Assembly: GCF_002162035.1 (NCBI RefSeq)
Contig: NZ_CP021138.1
Coordinates: 1,860,001-1,924,000, forward strand
Length of the DNA stretch: 64,000 nucleotides
DNA from: Sulfuriferula sp. AH1
GTDB taxonomy: Bacteria > Pseudomonadota > Gammaproteobacteria > Burkholderiales > Sulfuriferulaceae
Direction of reading: 5' to 3'
Part shown: one piece after another, positions 17,374 to 28,008 of the stretch
Layout of the letters: the number at the start of each line of letters is the position of its first letter
Position numbering within the stretch: the stretch's first letter is position 1
Notes under the pieces: model-generated
Told to the model about the DNA's origin: nothing
The model's database searches: none
The model's input: only the letters and a program-made list of their open reading frames with translations
Position numbers and translations under genes: made by a program

Positions 17374-19440
17374 CTAATGCTCCAGATGCCAGATCATGCT
17401 GCGGTCTATCTGCTGCGCCGCTTGAGCGACGACATGCTCAGCGGTAAAACCGAATTGCCGAAAATTCTCGGCGCCGGGGGCGCTTGCGCCAAAATAATCA
17501 ATACCGATCACCGCTCCGGCATCCCCGACCCATTCGCGCCAGCCAAATGAAGCTGCGGCTTCAATGGCCAACCGCGCCTTTATGCGCGGCGGCAAAACCT
17601 CATCCTGATACGCCTGCGGCTGGGCGCGAAACAACTCCCAGCTCGGCATACTAACGATGCGGGCATCGATGCCATTCGCAACCATCTTATGATAGGCAGC
17701 CATAGCGATATGGAGTTCCGATCCGGTGGCGATAATAATAATGCCGGGCTGCACACCCTGCTCCCTGACCAGCACATAGGCCCCCCTTAGCAACCCCTCA
17801 GCCGCACCAAGCCCGGTCCGGTCAAGCACAGGCAGGCTCTGCCGGCTCAATACCAGCATGGTAGGCCCCTCCCTGCGTTCGATAGCCGCACGCCAGGCAT
17901 AGATCACTTCATTCGCATCGGCCGGACGAATCACGACCAGACCCGGCATGGCACGCAGTGAAGCCAGCTGCTCGACGGGCTGATGGGTCGGTCCGTCTTC
18001 ACCCAACCCTATCGAATCATGGGTCATCACATAGATAACAGGCAAACCCATCATTGCGGCCAGCCGTATCGCAGGCCGCGCATAATCGGTGAAAATGAAA
18101 AAGGTGCCCGCATAAGGACGCACTCCGCCATGCAAGGCCATGCCAGATGAAGCCGCGCACATCACGTGTTCACGGATGCCCCAGTGCATATTGCGATTGG
18201 CGTACCGGCCTTTGGAAAAATCACCGCCCCCCTCCAGCAGGGTGTCGGTGGAAGGCGCCAGATCCGCGCTGCCGCCCATCAGCCAGGGAATATTACGGGC
18301 GATACCATTCAACACCTTGCCTGATGCGGAACGCGTTGCGACCGGTCCTTCCTGTGCCGAAAAAACAGGCAGATCATTCGCCCAGCCTGCGGGCAGACTG
18401 TCGCTTAATGCTTCATCGAAACGCCTGGCCAGTTGCGGATGCGCCTTCCGATAGGCCGCCAGTCGCGCTTGCCAAGCCTGTTCCAGCTGCCTGCCCGCTG
18501 CAACGGCCTGACGCATATGTGCCAGCGCCCGCGCTGGCACAAAGAATTGAGCCTCCGGCGGCCAGCCATAGGCCTGTTTGGTCAGGCGGATTTCTTCCGC
18601 CCCCAGTGGCGCGCCATGTGCCTTTGCGGTGTCTTGCAAATGTGGCGCACCATAACCAATGTGCGAACGGATGATGATCAGCGATGGGCGCTCCAGCTCC
18701 TGCTGGGCATTGCGGATTGCCATTGTCAGTGCGTCAAGGTCGTTAGCCTGCTCACCGAGATTCTGCACATGCCAATGATAGCCGGCAAAGCGCATGGCCA
18801 CATCGTCCGAATACGCCAGGCTCGTATCGCCCTCGATGGAGATGTGATTATCGTCATACATGCAGATCAGCTTGCCCAGCCCCAGATGTCCCGCCAGCGA
18901 GGCCGCCTCGTGCGACGCACCCTCCATCAGGTCGCCATCGCTGCAGATGACGTAAGTACGGTGATCGACGATATGGTGACCTTCGCGATTGAACACCGCC
19001 GCCAGATGCGCTTCCGCAATCGCCATGCCAACGGCGTTCATGATGCCCTGTCCCAATGGCCCGGTGGTGGTTTCTATCCCGTGCGCCAGCGCATACTCGA
19101 GGTGCCCCGGCGTTTTGCTGCCCCATTGACGGAATTGGCGGATATCTTCCAGCGAAATATCGTAGCCGCTCAGATGCAGTGCCGCGTACAGCAGCATGGA
19201 AGCATGGCCGGCTGACAATACAAAACGATCGCGGTTGAACCACGCAGGATGTTCCGGACTGTAGCGCATGACTCTGGTCCACAGTACATAAGCGAGCGGC
19301 GCCAGCGCCATCGGGGTGCCGGGGTGCCCCGAGTTCGCCTGCTGTACCGCATCCATTGCCAGAGTACGCATGGTGGCGATACACAGATCATCGACAGGCA
19401 TGCTTGCCAGCGCCCGCTCAAACATGGTCGTATCGTTCAT
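17374..19440 (-). CDS. tkt: Transketolase
   Basis: Transketolase moves two-carbon ketol units between sugar phosphates with thiamine diphosphate, in the pentose phosphate and Calvin cycles. The 688-residue protein has '[20 protein letters not shown]' near the N-terminus and '[17 protein letters not shown]'. The ThDP-binding block starts '[20 protein letters not shown]' and includes '[10 protein letters not shown]'. Near the middle are '[19 protein letters not shown]' and '[20 protein letters not shown]'. The length fits (E. coli TktA has 663). It follows the class I aldolase gene by 53 bases on the same strand, so an fba-tkt operon is likely. AAGGAA precedes the ATG. Confidence 0.97.
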   Translation of the reverse strand: MNDTTMFERALASMPVDDLCIATMRTLAMDAVQQANSGHPGTPMALAPLAYVLWTRVMRYSPEHPAWFNRDRFVLSAGHASMLLYAALHLSGYDISLEDIRQFRQWGSKTPGHLEYALAHGIETTTGPLGQGIMNAVGMAIAEAHLAAVFNREGHHIVDHRTYVICSDGDLMEGASHEAASLAGHLGLGKLICMYDDNHISIEGDTSLAYSDDVAMRFAGYHWHVQNLGEQANDLDALTMAIRNAQQELERPSLIIIRSHIGYGAPHLQDTAKAHGAPLGAEEIRLTKQAYGWPPEAQFFVPARALAHMRQAVAAGRQLEQAWQARLAAYRKAHPQLARRFDEALSDSLPAGWANDLPVFSAQEGPVATRSASGKVLNGIARNIPWLMGGSADLAPSTDTLLEGGGDFSKGRYANRNMHWGIREHVMCAASSGMALHGGVRPYAGTFFIFTDYARPAIRLAAMMGLPVIYVMTHDSIGLGEDGPTHQPVEQLASLRAMPGLVVIRPADANEVIYAWRAAIERREGPTMLVLSRQSLPVLDRTGLGAAEGLLRGAYVLVREQGVQPGIIIIATGSELHIAMAAYHKMVANGIDARIVSMPSWELFRAQPQAYQDEVLPPRIKARLAIEAAASFGWREWVGDAGAVIGIDYFGASAPGAENFRQFGFTAEHVVAQAAQQIDRSMIWHLEH

Positions 19441-19493
19441 GATATTTCCTTCAAGCTTAAAACGGGAATTTCATGCATATTGCAGAAGCCGTA

Positions 19494-20513
19494 CTAATCG
19501 ATTTCCATTGAAGCCTGATATTTTCCTTGCCGCGCAAGGCTGTTCAGGCGAGCGCGCTTGAGCAGCGCCTGCTGTCCCGCTGCCATATTGGCCGCCTCGC
19601 CGTGCCATGCCTTGAGCGCAGGCGCCTGCAATGCACGGCCATAAGAAAAACTCAGCTGCCAGGGTTTGCGCTCCGAACGTGCGTTAATGGCATTGAGATT
19701 GGCGGTCGCGGCTTCATCGCTTTGCCCGCCGGAAAGAAAATGAATGCCCGGCACGGCGGCAGGCACCGTACGCCGGAAACAGCGCAGTGTGGCGACAGCG
19801 ATTTCTTCGGGTGTAGCCTGCCAGGGGCTGTCCGTACCGGGAAGCACCATATTCGGTTTCAGCAGCATGTATTCCAGTGCCACGCGATGCTGATGCAGGG
19901 CATGGAATACCGTTGCCAGCACCTCCTCAGTCACGCTGGCGCAACGTTCGATCGTATGATTTCCATCCATCAGCACTTCCGGCTCCACGATGGGCACAAT
20001 GCCGAGTTCCTGACAAATGGCGGCATAACGTGCCAGACCGTCGGCGTTCACCTCCATGGCGCGGCAGGAAGGCAGAGCGTCGCCTATCGTAAACACTGCT
20101 CGCCATTTCGCGAAACGCGCCCCCTGCTCCTTGTATCCGGCAAGCCGTTCAACCAGGCCGTCCAGCCCCAGCGTGAATTTATCGCCGGGGAAATTGCTGA
20201 GCGCCTGAGTGCCTTTGTCCACCTTGATACCAGGCACGATTCCTTGCGCTTCCAGCAATTGCGGGAAGGGCATGCCCGTTGCGCTGCACTGTTTGAGGGT
20301 TTCCTCAAACAGAATCACGCCGCTGACATAGCTGTTGAGCCCCGATGCAGTAAACAGCGATTCACGGTAACTGCGCCGTATCTCCTCGGTGGATTGCACG
20401 CCGACATTTTTCAGGCGCTTTTCCATAGTGCCGGTACTTTCATCTGCAGCAAGAATGCCCTTGGTCGGCGCAGTCAATTCCACGATTGTGCGTTCCATTA
20501 CTGATACCTGCAT
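19494..20513 (-). CDS. Fructose-bisphosphate aldolase, class I
   Basis: A class I (Schiff-base) aldolase of 339 residues, matching animal- and plant-type enzymes rather than the zinc class II type. Blocks seen are 'GILAADESTGTMEKRL', 'GVILFEETLKQ', 'GIVPGIKVDKGTQAL', 'PIVEPEVLMDG', 'LEYMLLKPNMVLPG' (Schiff-base lysine) and 'GIHFLSGGQSDEAATANLNA'. It cleaves fructose-1,6-bisphosphate or sedoheptulose-1,7-bisphosphate into triose phosphates. AGGAGG lies eight bases before the ATG. It is upstream of tkt, so the pair covers linked steps of sugar-phosphate metabolism. No RuBisCO gene is seen in this window, so a Calvin-cycle role is only possible. Confidence 0.96.
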   Translation of the reverse strand: MQVSVMERTIVELTAPTKGILAADESTGTMEKRLKNVGVQSTEEIRRSYRESLFTASGLNSYVSGVILFEETLKQCSATGMPFPQLLEAQGIVPGIKVDKGTQALSNFPGDKFTLGLDGLVERLAGYKEQGARFAKWRAVFTIGDALPSCRAMEVNADGLARYAAICQELGIVPIVEPEVLMDGNHTIERCASVTEEVLATVFHALHQHRVALEYMLLKPNMVLPGTDSPWQATPEEIAVATLRCFRRTVPAAVPGIHFLSGGQSDEAATANLNAINARSERKPWQLSFSYGRALQAPALKAWHGEAANMAAGQQALLKRARLNSLARQGKYQASMEID

Positions 20514-20738
20514 CGAACACCTCCTGATTAATAAAATCCGGGAACGCCTTGAGGCGCGCCAGAGCGATTCTCATTTCAATATAGACCAATTTCGCCTCAT
20601 TGCCGCGGTTAAAAGTCGCTTATCCCAAACATATTCGGCATGGTCGTTTTATGAGCAGGTGCTATATTTGAAACTGGGGATACGAAATGGAAGAACGCAT
20701 TCCGGCATTATGCTGATTGAAATTATCGGAGATTAACG

Positions 20739-21083
20739 ATGCAGATATCTGACCTCGTCAAGGAATGGGAACGCTCGGGAGGCGGTCAAATGAGCGCGCG
20801 CGAATACCGGATTCGCTTGCCGCTACGCGATGCCGCAAAAATAGCGGCGCTGGTGGATATGTATCCATTACGCAGCGAAACGGAGATTATTTCGGAATTG
20901 CTGAGCGCTGCGCTCGATGAGCTGGAGCGCGCCATGCCCTATGTGAAAGGCAGCAAGGTGATTGCGGTGGATGATCAGGGCGATGCCATTTTCGAAGATA
21001 TCGGCCCGACTCCGCGCTTCAATGCACTATGCAAACAATACTGGGAACGGATGGAAAACACGGGTGAGCCGCATACCAAATAA
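20739..21083 (+). CDS. Small conserved hypothetical protein
   Basis: This soluble 114-residue protein was not recognised. It begins 'MQISDLVKEWERSGGG', followed by 'YRIRLPLRDAAKIAALVDMY' and a helical stretch 'ETEIISELLSAALDELE'. The strand-helix-helix pattern with basic residues recalls ribbon-helix-helix DNA-binding proteins, but this is weak. The C-terminus is acidic and ends 'ENTGEPHTK'. GGAG precedes the ATG at a normal distance and codon use is like the neighbours, so it is probably a real gene. It lies 225 bases from the divergent aldolase gene and 215 bases before the HDOD-kinase gene. Confidence 0.65.
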   Translation: MQISDLVKEWERSGGGQMSAREYRIRLPLRDAAKIAALVDMYPLRSETEIISELLSAALDELERAMPYVKGSKVIAVDDQGDAIFEDIGPTPRFNALCKQYWERMENTGEPHTK

Positions 21084-21186
21084 TCGTGTGCTGGGTATCC
21101 GCCGCAACGCACTACAGCCGAACACCGACATCGATTCAGGAATGATTCCATGGCTTGTACGGCAGTTTTTTACGGAAACGCAAATC

Positions 21187-21215
21187 TTGCGTTCACAACA
21201 ACAAAAGTTTATTAA
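21187..21215 (+). promoter_or_regulatory. Possible sigma-70 promoter before the HDOD-kinase gene
   Basis: TTGCGT (21187-21192) and TATTAA (21210-21215) are 17 bases apart in an AT-rich stretch of 215 bases between two plus-strand genes. A second AT-rich candidate, TTTACA with TATAAA near 21235-21260, has too short a spacer. The call rests on the two boxes alone. Confidence 0.35.
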
Positions 21216-21298
21216 ATGTCATACTATTTAGGGCTTTACATTACACTTATGTAGTATAAAATCAGGTAAGTGATTTAATTGCCTGTTTAAATAACCTT

Positions 21299-23419
21299 AT
21301 GACACCAGTCGCTTCACAACTGATACGCACGCTGGAGATTACGAATCTCCCTTCATTGCCCCATGTCCTGATACAAGTACTTGACATGTGCAATCGCGAT
21401 GACGCCTCGCTCCGTGCGATCGCGGATATTATCGACAAGGATGCCGCACTCAGCTCCAAAGTGATAGGTGCAAGCAGCACTGCGCAGTTCAGCAGGCAAA
21501 ACAAACTCGATTCGCTCGAACAGAAGCTGACTCTGCTTGGTCTGGACATGGTCAAGACCATTGTAATCAGCTCCTCGTTTTATCAGGTTTTCAATAATCT
21601 CAGCATCGGTCCCGGATTCGATCTCAAGACTTTCTGGAAGCGGTCCCTGACCGCCGCCTTCCTCGCCAAGCAGATCGCCCAGGAAACGGCTTATCCGCAT
21701 CCCGAAGAGGCTTACCTCACTGGACTCCTGCTCGATATCGGCCAACTGGTGCTGTTGAGCAACTTCCCCAAACAGTATGCAACGCTGCTGGCCGGCAAAG
21801 GCGATGAAATGCAGCTGCTGGCGCAGGAAACAGAGAAGATCGGCAATAATCATTGCGAGGTTGGCTCCTGGCTGGTCACTAACTGGAACCTGAATTCGTT
21901 CATGGCCGATGCGGTGCTCTACCATCACATGCCACCGGATCAAATTGCCGATGCGCATCAATTGATACAAATCGCGCATGTGGCTAACAGCCTCGCCATG
22001 ACCGGCGCCGGAAAAACCGGGGCTTTCGTCAGCGGAGAGCTGTTGTTGGGCATCACGCCAACCAGCCTGCAGCGGATCATTGACAATACCGGCACGCTCG
22101 TCAGCAAAGTGGCGCAATCCATCGGCATAGAAATCGAGACGCCGGAAAAAGCCGAACCGGATAACATGCGTCAGCAGAAAATGCAGCTTGCCATGGAATT
22201 ACGCGACATCGTTCTGATCGGCAGAAATCCGCTGGGTGCAGGCACGTCAATCTCGCTGGATGATACCTTGTCGTCGATACAACGCTCGGTGCAGATTCTT
22301 TTCGGCATGCAGAACGTCGTCTTTTTCCTGCCCGATCAGCAAGGCAGGTCGCTCCAAGGCAAATGTCTTGCGGGCCACGGCGCGATGATCAACGAAATGA
22401 GCATCCCGCTGAACAAGCAAAACAGCATCGTGACTGAAGCCTTTCTGACCAGGAAACCCGTCACCTCCTTTGCGGTCGGCGACAAGCCTGCTCCCAGCAT
22501 ACCGGATGAACAGATCGTTCGCCTGATGCATGCGGAAGGTTTTTACTGTCAACCGATGTTCACTCGGAACGCTGTCGTCGGCATCATGATATTCGGCCTT
22601 ACCCAGACGCAACTGGCCTATGTCCGAAAACAGCAAAAACTCATGTCGATGTTCGCCCAGCAGGCAGCTCAGGCCATCGCTTTACTGAATGCCCATGAGG
22701 AACAGGAAACCCGCATCAAATCCGAGATGATGGCAGCAAACCGCAATCAGGCCTTGCAAATCGCACATGAGGCGAGCAATCCGCTGAGCATCATCCAGAA
22801 TTACATCAAGCTATTGGGTATCAAGCTGCCGAAGGAAGACCCGGCGCAGGAAGACCTGAAAATCATCAAGGAAGAAATCGACAGGGTTACCCGGATTTGC
22901 CGGGCAGCTTCGGCCGCAGCCGAAGCCGAAGCAAATTCGCCGCAAGAACTGAATATCAACGATGTGATTCAGAATCTGGGCAAGATATTCCTTGAACCCA
23001 TGTTTGCGCTCCATCAGGTCACCGTGCTGACACAGTTTGACCCGGCATTGCCGAATATCGTGACCCAGAAGGACAAATTGATCCAGGTCGTCATCAACCT
23101 GATGAAAAACGCAGCCGAAGCCATGCAGAATGGCGGCACACTGCAGATCGGCACACGCGTTAATGCTACGCGCAATGGCGGCGAATACGTTGAAATCTCC
23201 TTCAAGGACGACGGCCCCGGGATTCCGCCGGAAATCATGGAGAATCTGTTCAGACCGATTGCCAGCAGCAAGGGAACGAGACATGCCGGGCTTGGCCTGT
23301 CCATCGTAAAAAACCTCGTCGATGAACTGGGTGGCAAGATATTCTGCCAGAGCAATGAAATATCAGGCACGGTCTTTCAGATACTGCTCCCCCGACACCT
23401 TGCCGTGAACGAAAAATGA
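21299..23419 (+). CDS. HDOD-GAF sensor histidine kinase
   Basis: A 706-residue cytoplasmic protein joining three parts. Residues 10-210 are an HDOD domain ('TNLPSLPHVLIQVLDMCNRD', 'YLTGLLLDIGQLVLLSNF'), related to HD phosphohydrolases but usually without catalysis. Residues 310-470 look like a GAF sensor domain. Residues 475-700 are a histidine kinase: H-box 'ALQIAHEASNPLSIIQNYIK', N-box 'VVINLMKNAAEAMQNGG' and G-boxes 'FKDDGPGIPPEIMENLF' and 'HAGLGLSIVKNLV'. It precedes the REC-PAS-GGDEF-EAL gene by 94 bases, so the two probably form a sensor and response-regulator pair. The input signal is unknown. Confidence 0.9.
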   Translation: MTPVASQLIRTLEITNLPSLPHVLIQVLDMCNRDDASLRAIADIIDKDAALSSKVIGASSTAQFSRQNKLDSLEQKLTLLGLDMVKTIVISSSFYQVFNNLSIGPGFDLKTFWKRSLTAAFLAKQIAQETAYPHPEEAYLTGLLLDIGQLVLLSNFPKQYATLLAGKGDEMQLLAQETEKIGNNHCEVGSWLVTNWNLNSFMADAVLYHHMPPDQIADAHQLIQIAHVANSLAMTGAGKTGAFVSGELLLGITPTSLQRIIDNTGTLVSKVAQSIGIEIETPEKAEPDNMRQQKMQLAMELRDIVLIGRNPLGAGTSISLDDTLSSIQRSVQILFGMQNVVFFLPDQQGRSLQGKCLAGHGAMINEMSIPLNKQNSIVTEAFLTRKPVTSFAVGDKPAPSIPDEQIVRLMHAEGFYCQPMFTRNAVVGIMIFGLTQTQLAYVRKQQKLMSMFAQQAAQAIALLNAHEEQETRIKSEMMAANRNQALQIAHEASNPLSIIQNYIKLLGIKLPKEDPAQEDLKIIKEEIDRVTRICRAASAAAEAEANSPQELNINDVIQNLGKIFLEPMFALHQVTVLTQFDPALPNIVTQKDKLIQVVINLMKNAAEAMQNGGTLQIGTRVNATRNGGEYVEISFKDDGPGIPPEIMENLFRPIASSKGTRHAGLGLSIVKNLVDELGGKIFCQSNEISGTVFQILLPRHLAVNEK

Positions 23420-23513
23420 CCATCTCATACGTCTGTCATAAGCAATCCGTACCATTAGCAAATGACAAAACACAAAATCCGATAAATATGTCATTAATAA
23501 TGGATACTCAATT

Positions 23514-25667
23514 ATGAATGCACTAGCCAAACAGCCATCGATACTGGTTGTGGACGATGAGCCTCACCTGCGCAACAGTTTATGCTCCCTGCTTGGCTAC
23601 CACGGCTATCCGTCATCCGCTGCAGATGGCGGGAAATCCGCGATGGAAGCACTGAACAGCAAGTCTTTCGAGCTGATTTTGCTGGATTTGTGCATGCCCG
23701 GTATCGATGGGCACCAGGTGATGGACTGGATCATTGAAAAGCAACTTGATACCTGCATTATCGTTGTCAGCGGCGACACCTCTGTCGATTCCGCCATTAG
23801 CGCACTTCGCTACGGCGCTTGCGATTTCCTGAGAAAACCCTACGAAACCGACGAGCTCGTATTAAAGATCGAGAATGCGCTGGCCAAGCAGCGCTTGGAA
23901 AAAGAAAACAAGTTGATCAATCAGCAACTGAAAGAATCCGAACGCTGGTATCGCTACATGGTGAACAGCTCGCCGGATTTCATTTATACGCTGGACGCTG
24001 ATGGTTACTGTACTTTTTGCAATGACCGTGTGAAATCGTTGCTGGGGTATGACAAGAAAGATGTCATCGGCAAACACTTCTCGACATTCATTCATGCAGA
24101 GGATATCGACGCGGCACAATATGTCATCCAGGAAAGAAGGACCGGAGATCGCGCTGCCAGCAACATAGAAATCAGGATTCCCCACGGCACCGAATCCACC
24201 CTGCTGACACTGGAATTCAATTCTTTCGGGATTTACGACGAATCCGATGATGCAATATCCCCCCGCTATATCGGCACTTATGGCGTAGCAAAAGACATCA
24301 CCGAAAGAAAAAAAGCGGCTGAACTTATCATGTATCAGGCTTACCACGATCTACTTACCGGCCTGGCAAATCGCAAGCTGTTCAAAGATCGCCTGGAACT
24401 GGCTATCGCGCAGGCAAAACGCTACAAGCATGCGCTGGCATTAATGTTCCTGGATCTGGATCGATTCAAGGTGGTCAACGACACACTGGGTCATGTCATC
24501 GGCGATAACTTGCTGATCGAAGTGGCCGCCCGGCTCAAGAACTGTGTGCGCGAAGGTGACACGCTTGCCCGTCAGGGCGGCGATGAATTTACCCTGCTGC
24601 TGCCGCAGGTTGACAACCGGGAAGGCGTCACACGTACCGCAGACAAGATCATCAAGGCTTTTGGTGCACCATTCCTTATCGACGGACATGAGCTCTATGT
24701 ACCCATGAGTATCGGTATTGCGCTCTATCCCGAACACGGCGACACCATCGACACCCTGATCAAGAATGCCGACATCGCCATGTACGACAGCAAGGCCAAG
24801 GGCAGAAACCGTTACCAGATCTACTCACCCAGCATGAACGTCACCTTCGATGACAGATTCTCGCTGGAAATACAGATGCACAAGGCGCTGGAGCGGGATG
24901 AGTTTCAGGTGGTCTATCAGCCGCAGATCAACATCGCCACCGGCAAGATTTCCGGCATGGAAACACTGCTGCGCTGGGCATCTCCGCTGCTGGGCAACTT
25001 GTCGCCGCTCGAGTTCATTCCATTGGCGGAAGAAACCGGCCTGATCATTCCGATTAGCGAATTTGTATTGCGGTCTGCCTTCACCCAGGCAAAATTGTGG
25101 AAGCATGCGGGGCTGTTGCCAGAGCGTATCGCTGTCAATATTTCCTCCCGCCATCTGGAACAGGACAATTTTGTGGACTTCATCGCCCAGCTGCTGCGAG
25201 AATATGAATTGGCCGGCTCAATGTTCGAAATGGAAATAACCGAAAGCATGCTATTGAATGACGGCAATCATATTGTCGAGAAACTGCACATGATTTCGGA
25301 CATGGGAATAAAAATCGCCCTTGACGACTTTGGTACCGGCTATTCCTCCCTGAGCTACCTCAAGAAATTCCCCATCAACACCATCAAGATAGATCAGTCG
25401 TTCATGCCCGGATTCTCTGGCGATTCCAGCAACGAATCCATCGTTACCGCCATATGCACCATGGCGCAAGGGATGAATCTCAAACTGATTGCGGAAGGCG
25501 TTGAAAAAGCCGATCAGTACCGTTTGCTGTACGCGTTGCAATGTAACGAAGCGCAGGGCTTCCTGTTCAGCAAGCCGCTGTCCGGCCATGAGATCACCGA
25601 GCTCCTGATTAAAGACAACCCGCTAGGCCCTCAAAATCTAAGATCCCAGCATTGCTTTAATTCGTGA
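23514..25667 (+). CDS. Response regulator with PAS-GGDEF-EAL output
   Basis: This 717-residue protein starts with a receiver domain (residues 8-125). 'ILVVDDEP' holds the acidic pocket, the phospho-accepting Asp is in 'ELILLDLCMPGIDG', and the conserved Lys is in 'DFLRKPYETDE'. A PAS domain follows (about 140-265), then GGDEF (about 275-435) with intact 'GGDEFTLLL' and an RxxD site (REGD) five residues before it. The EAL domain (about 445-700) has ETL in place of EAL ('METLLRW') but keeps the catalytic Glu plus 'MEITESML', 'LDDFGTGYSS', 'IKIDQSF' and 'IAEGVEK'. Phosphorylation by the upstream kinase would be expected to set c-di-GMP synthesis or breakdown. Confidence 0.94.
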   Translation: MNALAKQPSILVVDDEPHLRNSLCSLLGYHGYPSSAADGGKSAMEALNSKSFELILLDLCMPGIDGHQVMDWIIEKQLDTCIIVVSGDTSVDSAISALRYGACDFLRKPYETDELVLKIENALAKQRLEKENKLINQQLKESERWYRYMVNSSPDFIYTLDADGYCTFCNDRVKSLLGYDKKDVIGKHFSTFIHAEDIDAAQYVIQERRTGDRAASNIEIRIPHGTESTLLTLEFNSFGIYDESDDAISPRYIGTYGVAKDITERKKAAELIMYQAYHDLLTGLANRKLFKDRLELAIAQAKRYKHALALMFLDLDRFKVVNDTLGHVIGDNLLIEVAARLKNCVREGDTLARQGGDEFTLLLPQVDNREGVTRTADKIIKAFGAPFLIDGHELYVPMSIGIALYPEHGDTIDTLIKNADIAMYDSKAKGRNRYQIYSPSMNVTFDDRFSLEIQMHKALERDEFQVVYQPQINIATGKISGMETLLRWASPLLGNLSPLEFIPLAEETGLIIPISEFVLRSAFTQAKLWKHAGLLPERIAVNISSRHLEQDNFVDFIAQLLREYELAGSMFEMEITESMLLNDGNHIVEKLHMISDMGIKIALDDFGTGYSSLSYLKKFPINTIKIDQSFMPGFSGDSSNESIVTAICTMAQGMNLKLIAEGVEKADQYRLLYALQCNEAQGFLFSKPLSGHEITELLIKDNPLGPQNLRSQHCFNS

Positions 25668-25759
25668 TATCCCGAATTTTCCGGAAATGGCAGGGATCAT
25701 GCTGAAAGTGCCGGAACTCGTTTCGTGATCCGGATACGAAGTAACGCCTGCAAAAACAA

Positions 25760-26962
25760 TCAAGACGGCACTGCCACTGTGACAGCCGAGCCCATGGTCG
25801 AATGCAGCACCACCCGGTTACGCGTATCATGCTTGGCCCGATACAACGCCCGATCGGCAGCCGCAACCAGCGACGAGAACGTTTGACCGGCGCAAGTCGA
25901 GTCGGCGACACCGATGCTGACCGTACTCTTCAGGGTTATGCCGCCAAACTCGAGGTTCGCAGCGGCATAGGTCTGGCGCAAACGTTCTGCCAGCACCAGG
26001 GCTTCTTGTTCCGTTGTGGAAGGCAGCAGAATGCAGAACTCATCGCCGCCGTATCGCGCGAAGTAATCATCGGCACGAATAGTCATTTGCGCAATCGCAA
26101 CCAGCCGGCTCAGCACTTCGTCTCCTGTCTGATGCCCATAACAGTCATTGATCGACTTGAAATGATCGACATCAAGCAGCATGATTGCCAGTGTATTCCC
26201 TGTACGTAAATGCCGCGCCCACTGAAGCACTGCCTCCTCTTCCAGCCGACGCCGGTTGAAGGCGCCGGTCAGCACATCGCGCGACGCCAGCTTCTGCATA
26301 TCCGTGACCAGCCGGTAATCCAGCATCAAGATGAAACCAAATGTCACGCAGAGCTGCACCAGGCTGGCAATGAAAAATGACAATGGATTGATTGGTAGCT
26401 GCGAATAGATGCCAGCGTAAGCATCCGGCGGTGACAACCATATCGTCACCCCCCTGGCCAGCAGTACGGCTACCAGCACAACGAAAGACAAACCGGTAAA
26501 CCAGTAGGCTGTCCGAAACGGAGACTCGATTCTGATAAGAAGTGCACGAGCGCACATAGCGTAACCAAAGGCATACACTATGGAATTCGCTATCGATCGA
26601 AGACGAACATCGGGATGCAGAACGGCAAACCAGACATTCAGGGAGAATACCGCGACGACAATCAGCGACAGGATACGCCAGTCGCCATGTTCACCCTTGA
26701 AGGCCTGTATGCCGCCGAATTGAAGACCTATCCCTACCGCAACCAGCGTCGCACCCGCAACGATGGCCCAATCGAATCCCGGCATGGGCCTGTTAAAAAT
26801 ATAAGCAAGTCCAAGCCCCAGACCCAAACACAAACTTGCAACAGACCATTGCCGGATACCCCGGATATTTCCGGCATGCAGCCTGGCCAGCTCGAGCAGA
26901 CCGGCAAACATAAAAGCCAAAATGGCGAGCATCACCAATATCGTGCGAACATCTAAATCCAT
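25760..26962 (-). CDS. Membrane-bound diguanylate cyclase
   Basis: A 400-residue inner-membrane protein with about seven hydrophobic segments in residues 8-225, followed by a GGDEF domain (about 235-390). The active site is 'YGGDEFCILLP', with an RxxD inhibitory site (RADD) five residues before it, so product feedback is likely. 'DVLTGAFNRRRLEEEA' and 'LDVDHFKSINDCYGHQTGDE' are typical of active cyclases. The membrane part resembles a MASE-type sensor module but was not matched to a specific one. It is convergent with the response regulator gene, 92 bases away, and adds a third c-di-GMP-related gene to this block. Confidence 0.92.
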   Translation of the reverse strand: MDLDVRTILVMLAILAFMFAGLLELARLHAGNIRGIRQWSVASLCLGLGLGLAYIFNRPMPGFDWAIVAGATLVAVGIGLQFGGIQAFKGEHGDWRILSLIVVAVFSLNVWFAVLHPDVRLRSIANSIVYAFGYAMCARALLIRIESPFRTAYWFTGLSFVVLVAVLLARGVTIWLSPPDAYAGIYSQLPINPLSFFIASLVQLCVTFGFILMLDYRLVTDMQKLASRDVLTGAFNRRRLEEEAVLQWARHLRTGNTLAIMLLDVDHFKSINDCYGHQTGDEVLSRLVAIAQMTIRADDYFARYGGDEFCILLPSTTEQEALVLAERLRQTYAAANLEFGGITLKSTVSIGVADSTCAGQTFSSLVAAADRALYRAKHDTRNRVVLHSTMGSAVTVAVPS

Positions 26963-27182
26963 GCATCCCTCAGAAATGATTAACGGGACTCATGCCGGAA
27001 TTACGATACAACCGGTGATTTAACCCATACTCAGGCCGAATTCTGGCCTCTTTTTGCCACTTAATCAAATACGACTGAACAGCCAAAGATGTGCATGAGC
27101 AGCGAACTGCAAAGCAATCAGCCCTCATGACATCATGATCTTGCTGGTTATATACAAAATATCCGGCGTGCCAGATCTTCCG

Positions 27183-27731
27183 TCAGACTTTACGCAACTG
27201 CCTGGCCCAGGCAGTCAGCGCGACCAGCTGTTCATGTACTTTCTGCCTGGTCTTTTCATCCACCAATTCGCCATCCCTGAATTTCTCCGGTACAGACGAC
27301 ACCATAATTTCCGGCTTGTTGAGCACGTAGGCGTTGAGGAATACACATATTTGCCGTAAATGATATTGCGCCCGCGCCGTTCCAATAGTGCCGCTGGTGG
27401 CTCCCATGATGGCAACTGCCTTGCCGTCGAAACTATTACTGCCGTACGGGCGCGATGCCCAGTCAAGCGCATTTTTGAGCACACCGGAAATGGAATAGTT
27501 ATATTCAGGCGTTACCATGAGCACCGCATCGGCCTGCACGATCTTATCCTTAAATGCCGCAACCATTGGCGGAAGCGTTTTCTCAATATCTTCATTGTAT
27601 AAAGGAAAGTCCCCGATATCGACAATTTCCACTTCAGTGCCGGCAGGAGCAAGCTTCTGTGCAGCACGCAGCAACGCCCGATTGTAAGAGTCTTTACGTA
27701 AACTTCCAGCGAATCCAAGGATTCTGGTCAT
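27183..27731 (-). CDS. NAD(P)H-dependent FMN reductase
   Basis: A flavodoxin-like fold protein of 182 residues from the NADPH-dependent FMN reductase / chromate reductase group. The FMN phosphate loop is visible in 'LGFAGSLRKDSYNRALLRAA'. The family motif 'MVTPEYNYSISGVLKNALDW' follows, then 'GKAVAIMGATSGTIGTARAQ'. Members reduce FMN, quinones or azo and chromate compounds; the physiological substrate cannot be read from sequence. ATG 27731 has AGGAG upstream at normal spacing. An upstream ATG at 27791 would add 20 residues without family similarity and was not used. Confidence 0.93.
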   Translation of the reverse strand: MTRILGFAGSLRKDSYNRALLRAAQKLAPAGTEVEIVDIGDFPLYNEDIEKTLPPMVAAFKDKIVQADAVLMVTPEYNYSISGVLKNALDWASRPYGSNSFDGKAVAIMGATSGTIGTARAQYHLRQICVFLNAYVLNKPEIMVSSVPEKFRDGELVDEKTRQKVHEQLVALTAWARQLRKV

Positions 27732-28008
27732 GTCAGCGCTCCTTATAATAAGCAAATACAAACTTACCGGGTCAAGGATAGTCAGCAACATTCGGAACAG
27801 CTAGGCGCAGTGAACTTGTGATGAACGCCTATTCTGCCAAAGCAAGCGCGCTCAATGTCTTAAACCTAGACCATGAAAGCGGGAATGTCAAACCCGCTGG
27901 TTGGCACTCAATGCACGACCAATTCCCGCTAACCGGCAAACTATGGCACTATCTGGAATCAGCGTCAGATACAGTAAATCCTGCCCACTACAGAATTATT
28001 GGAAAGCC

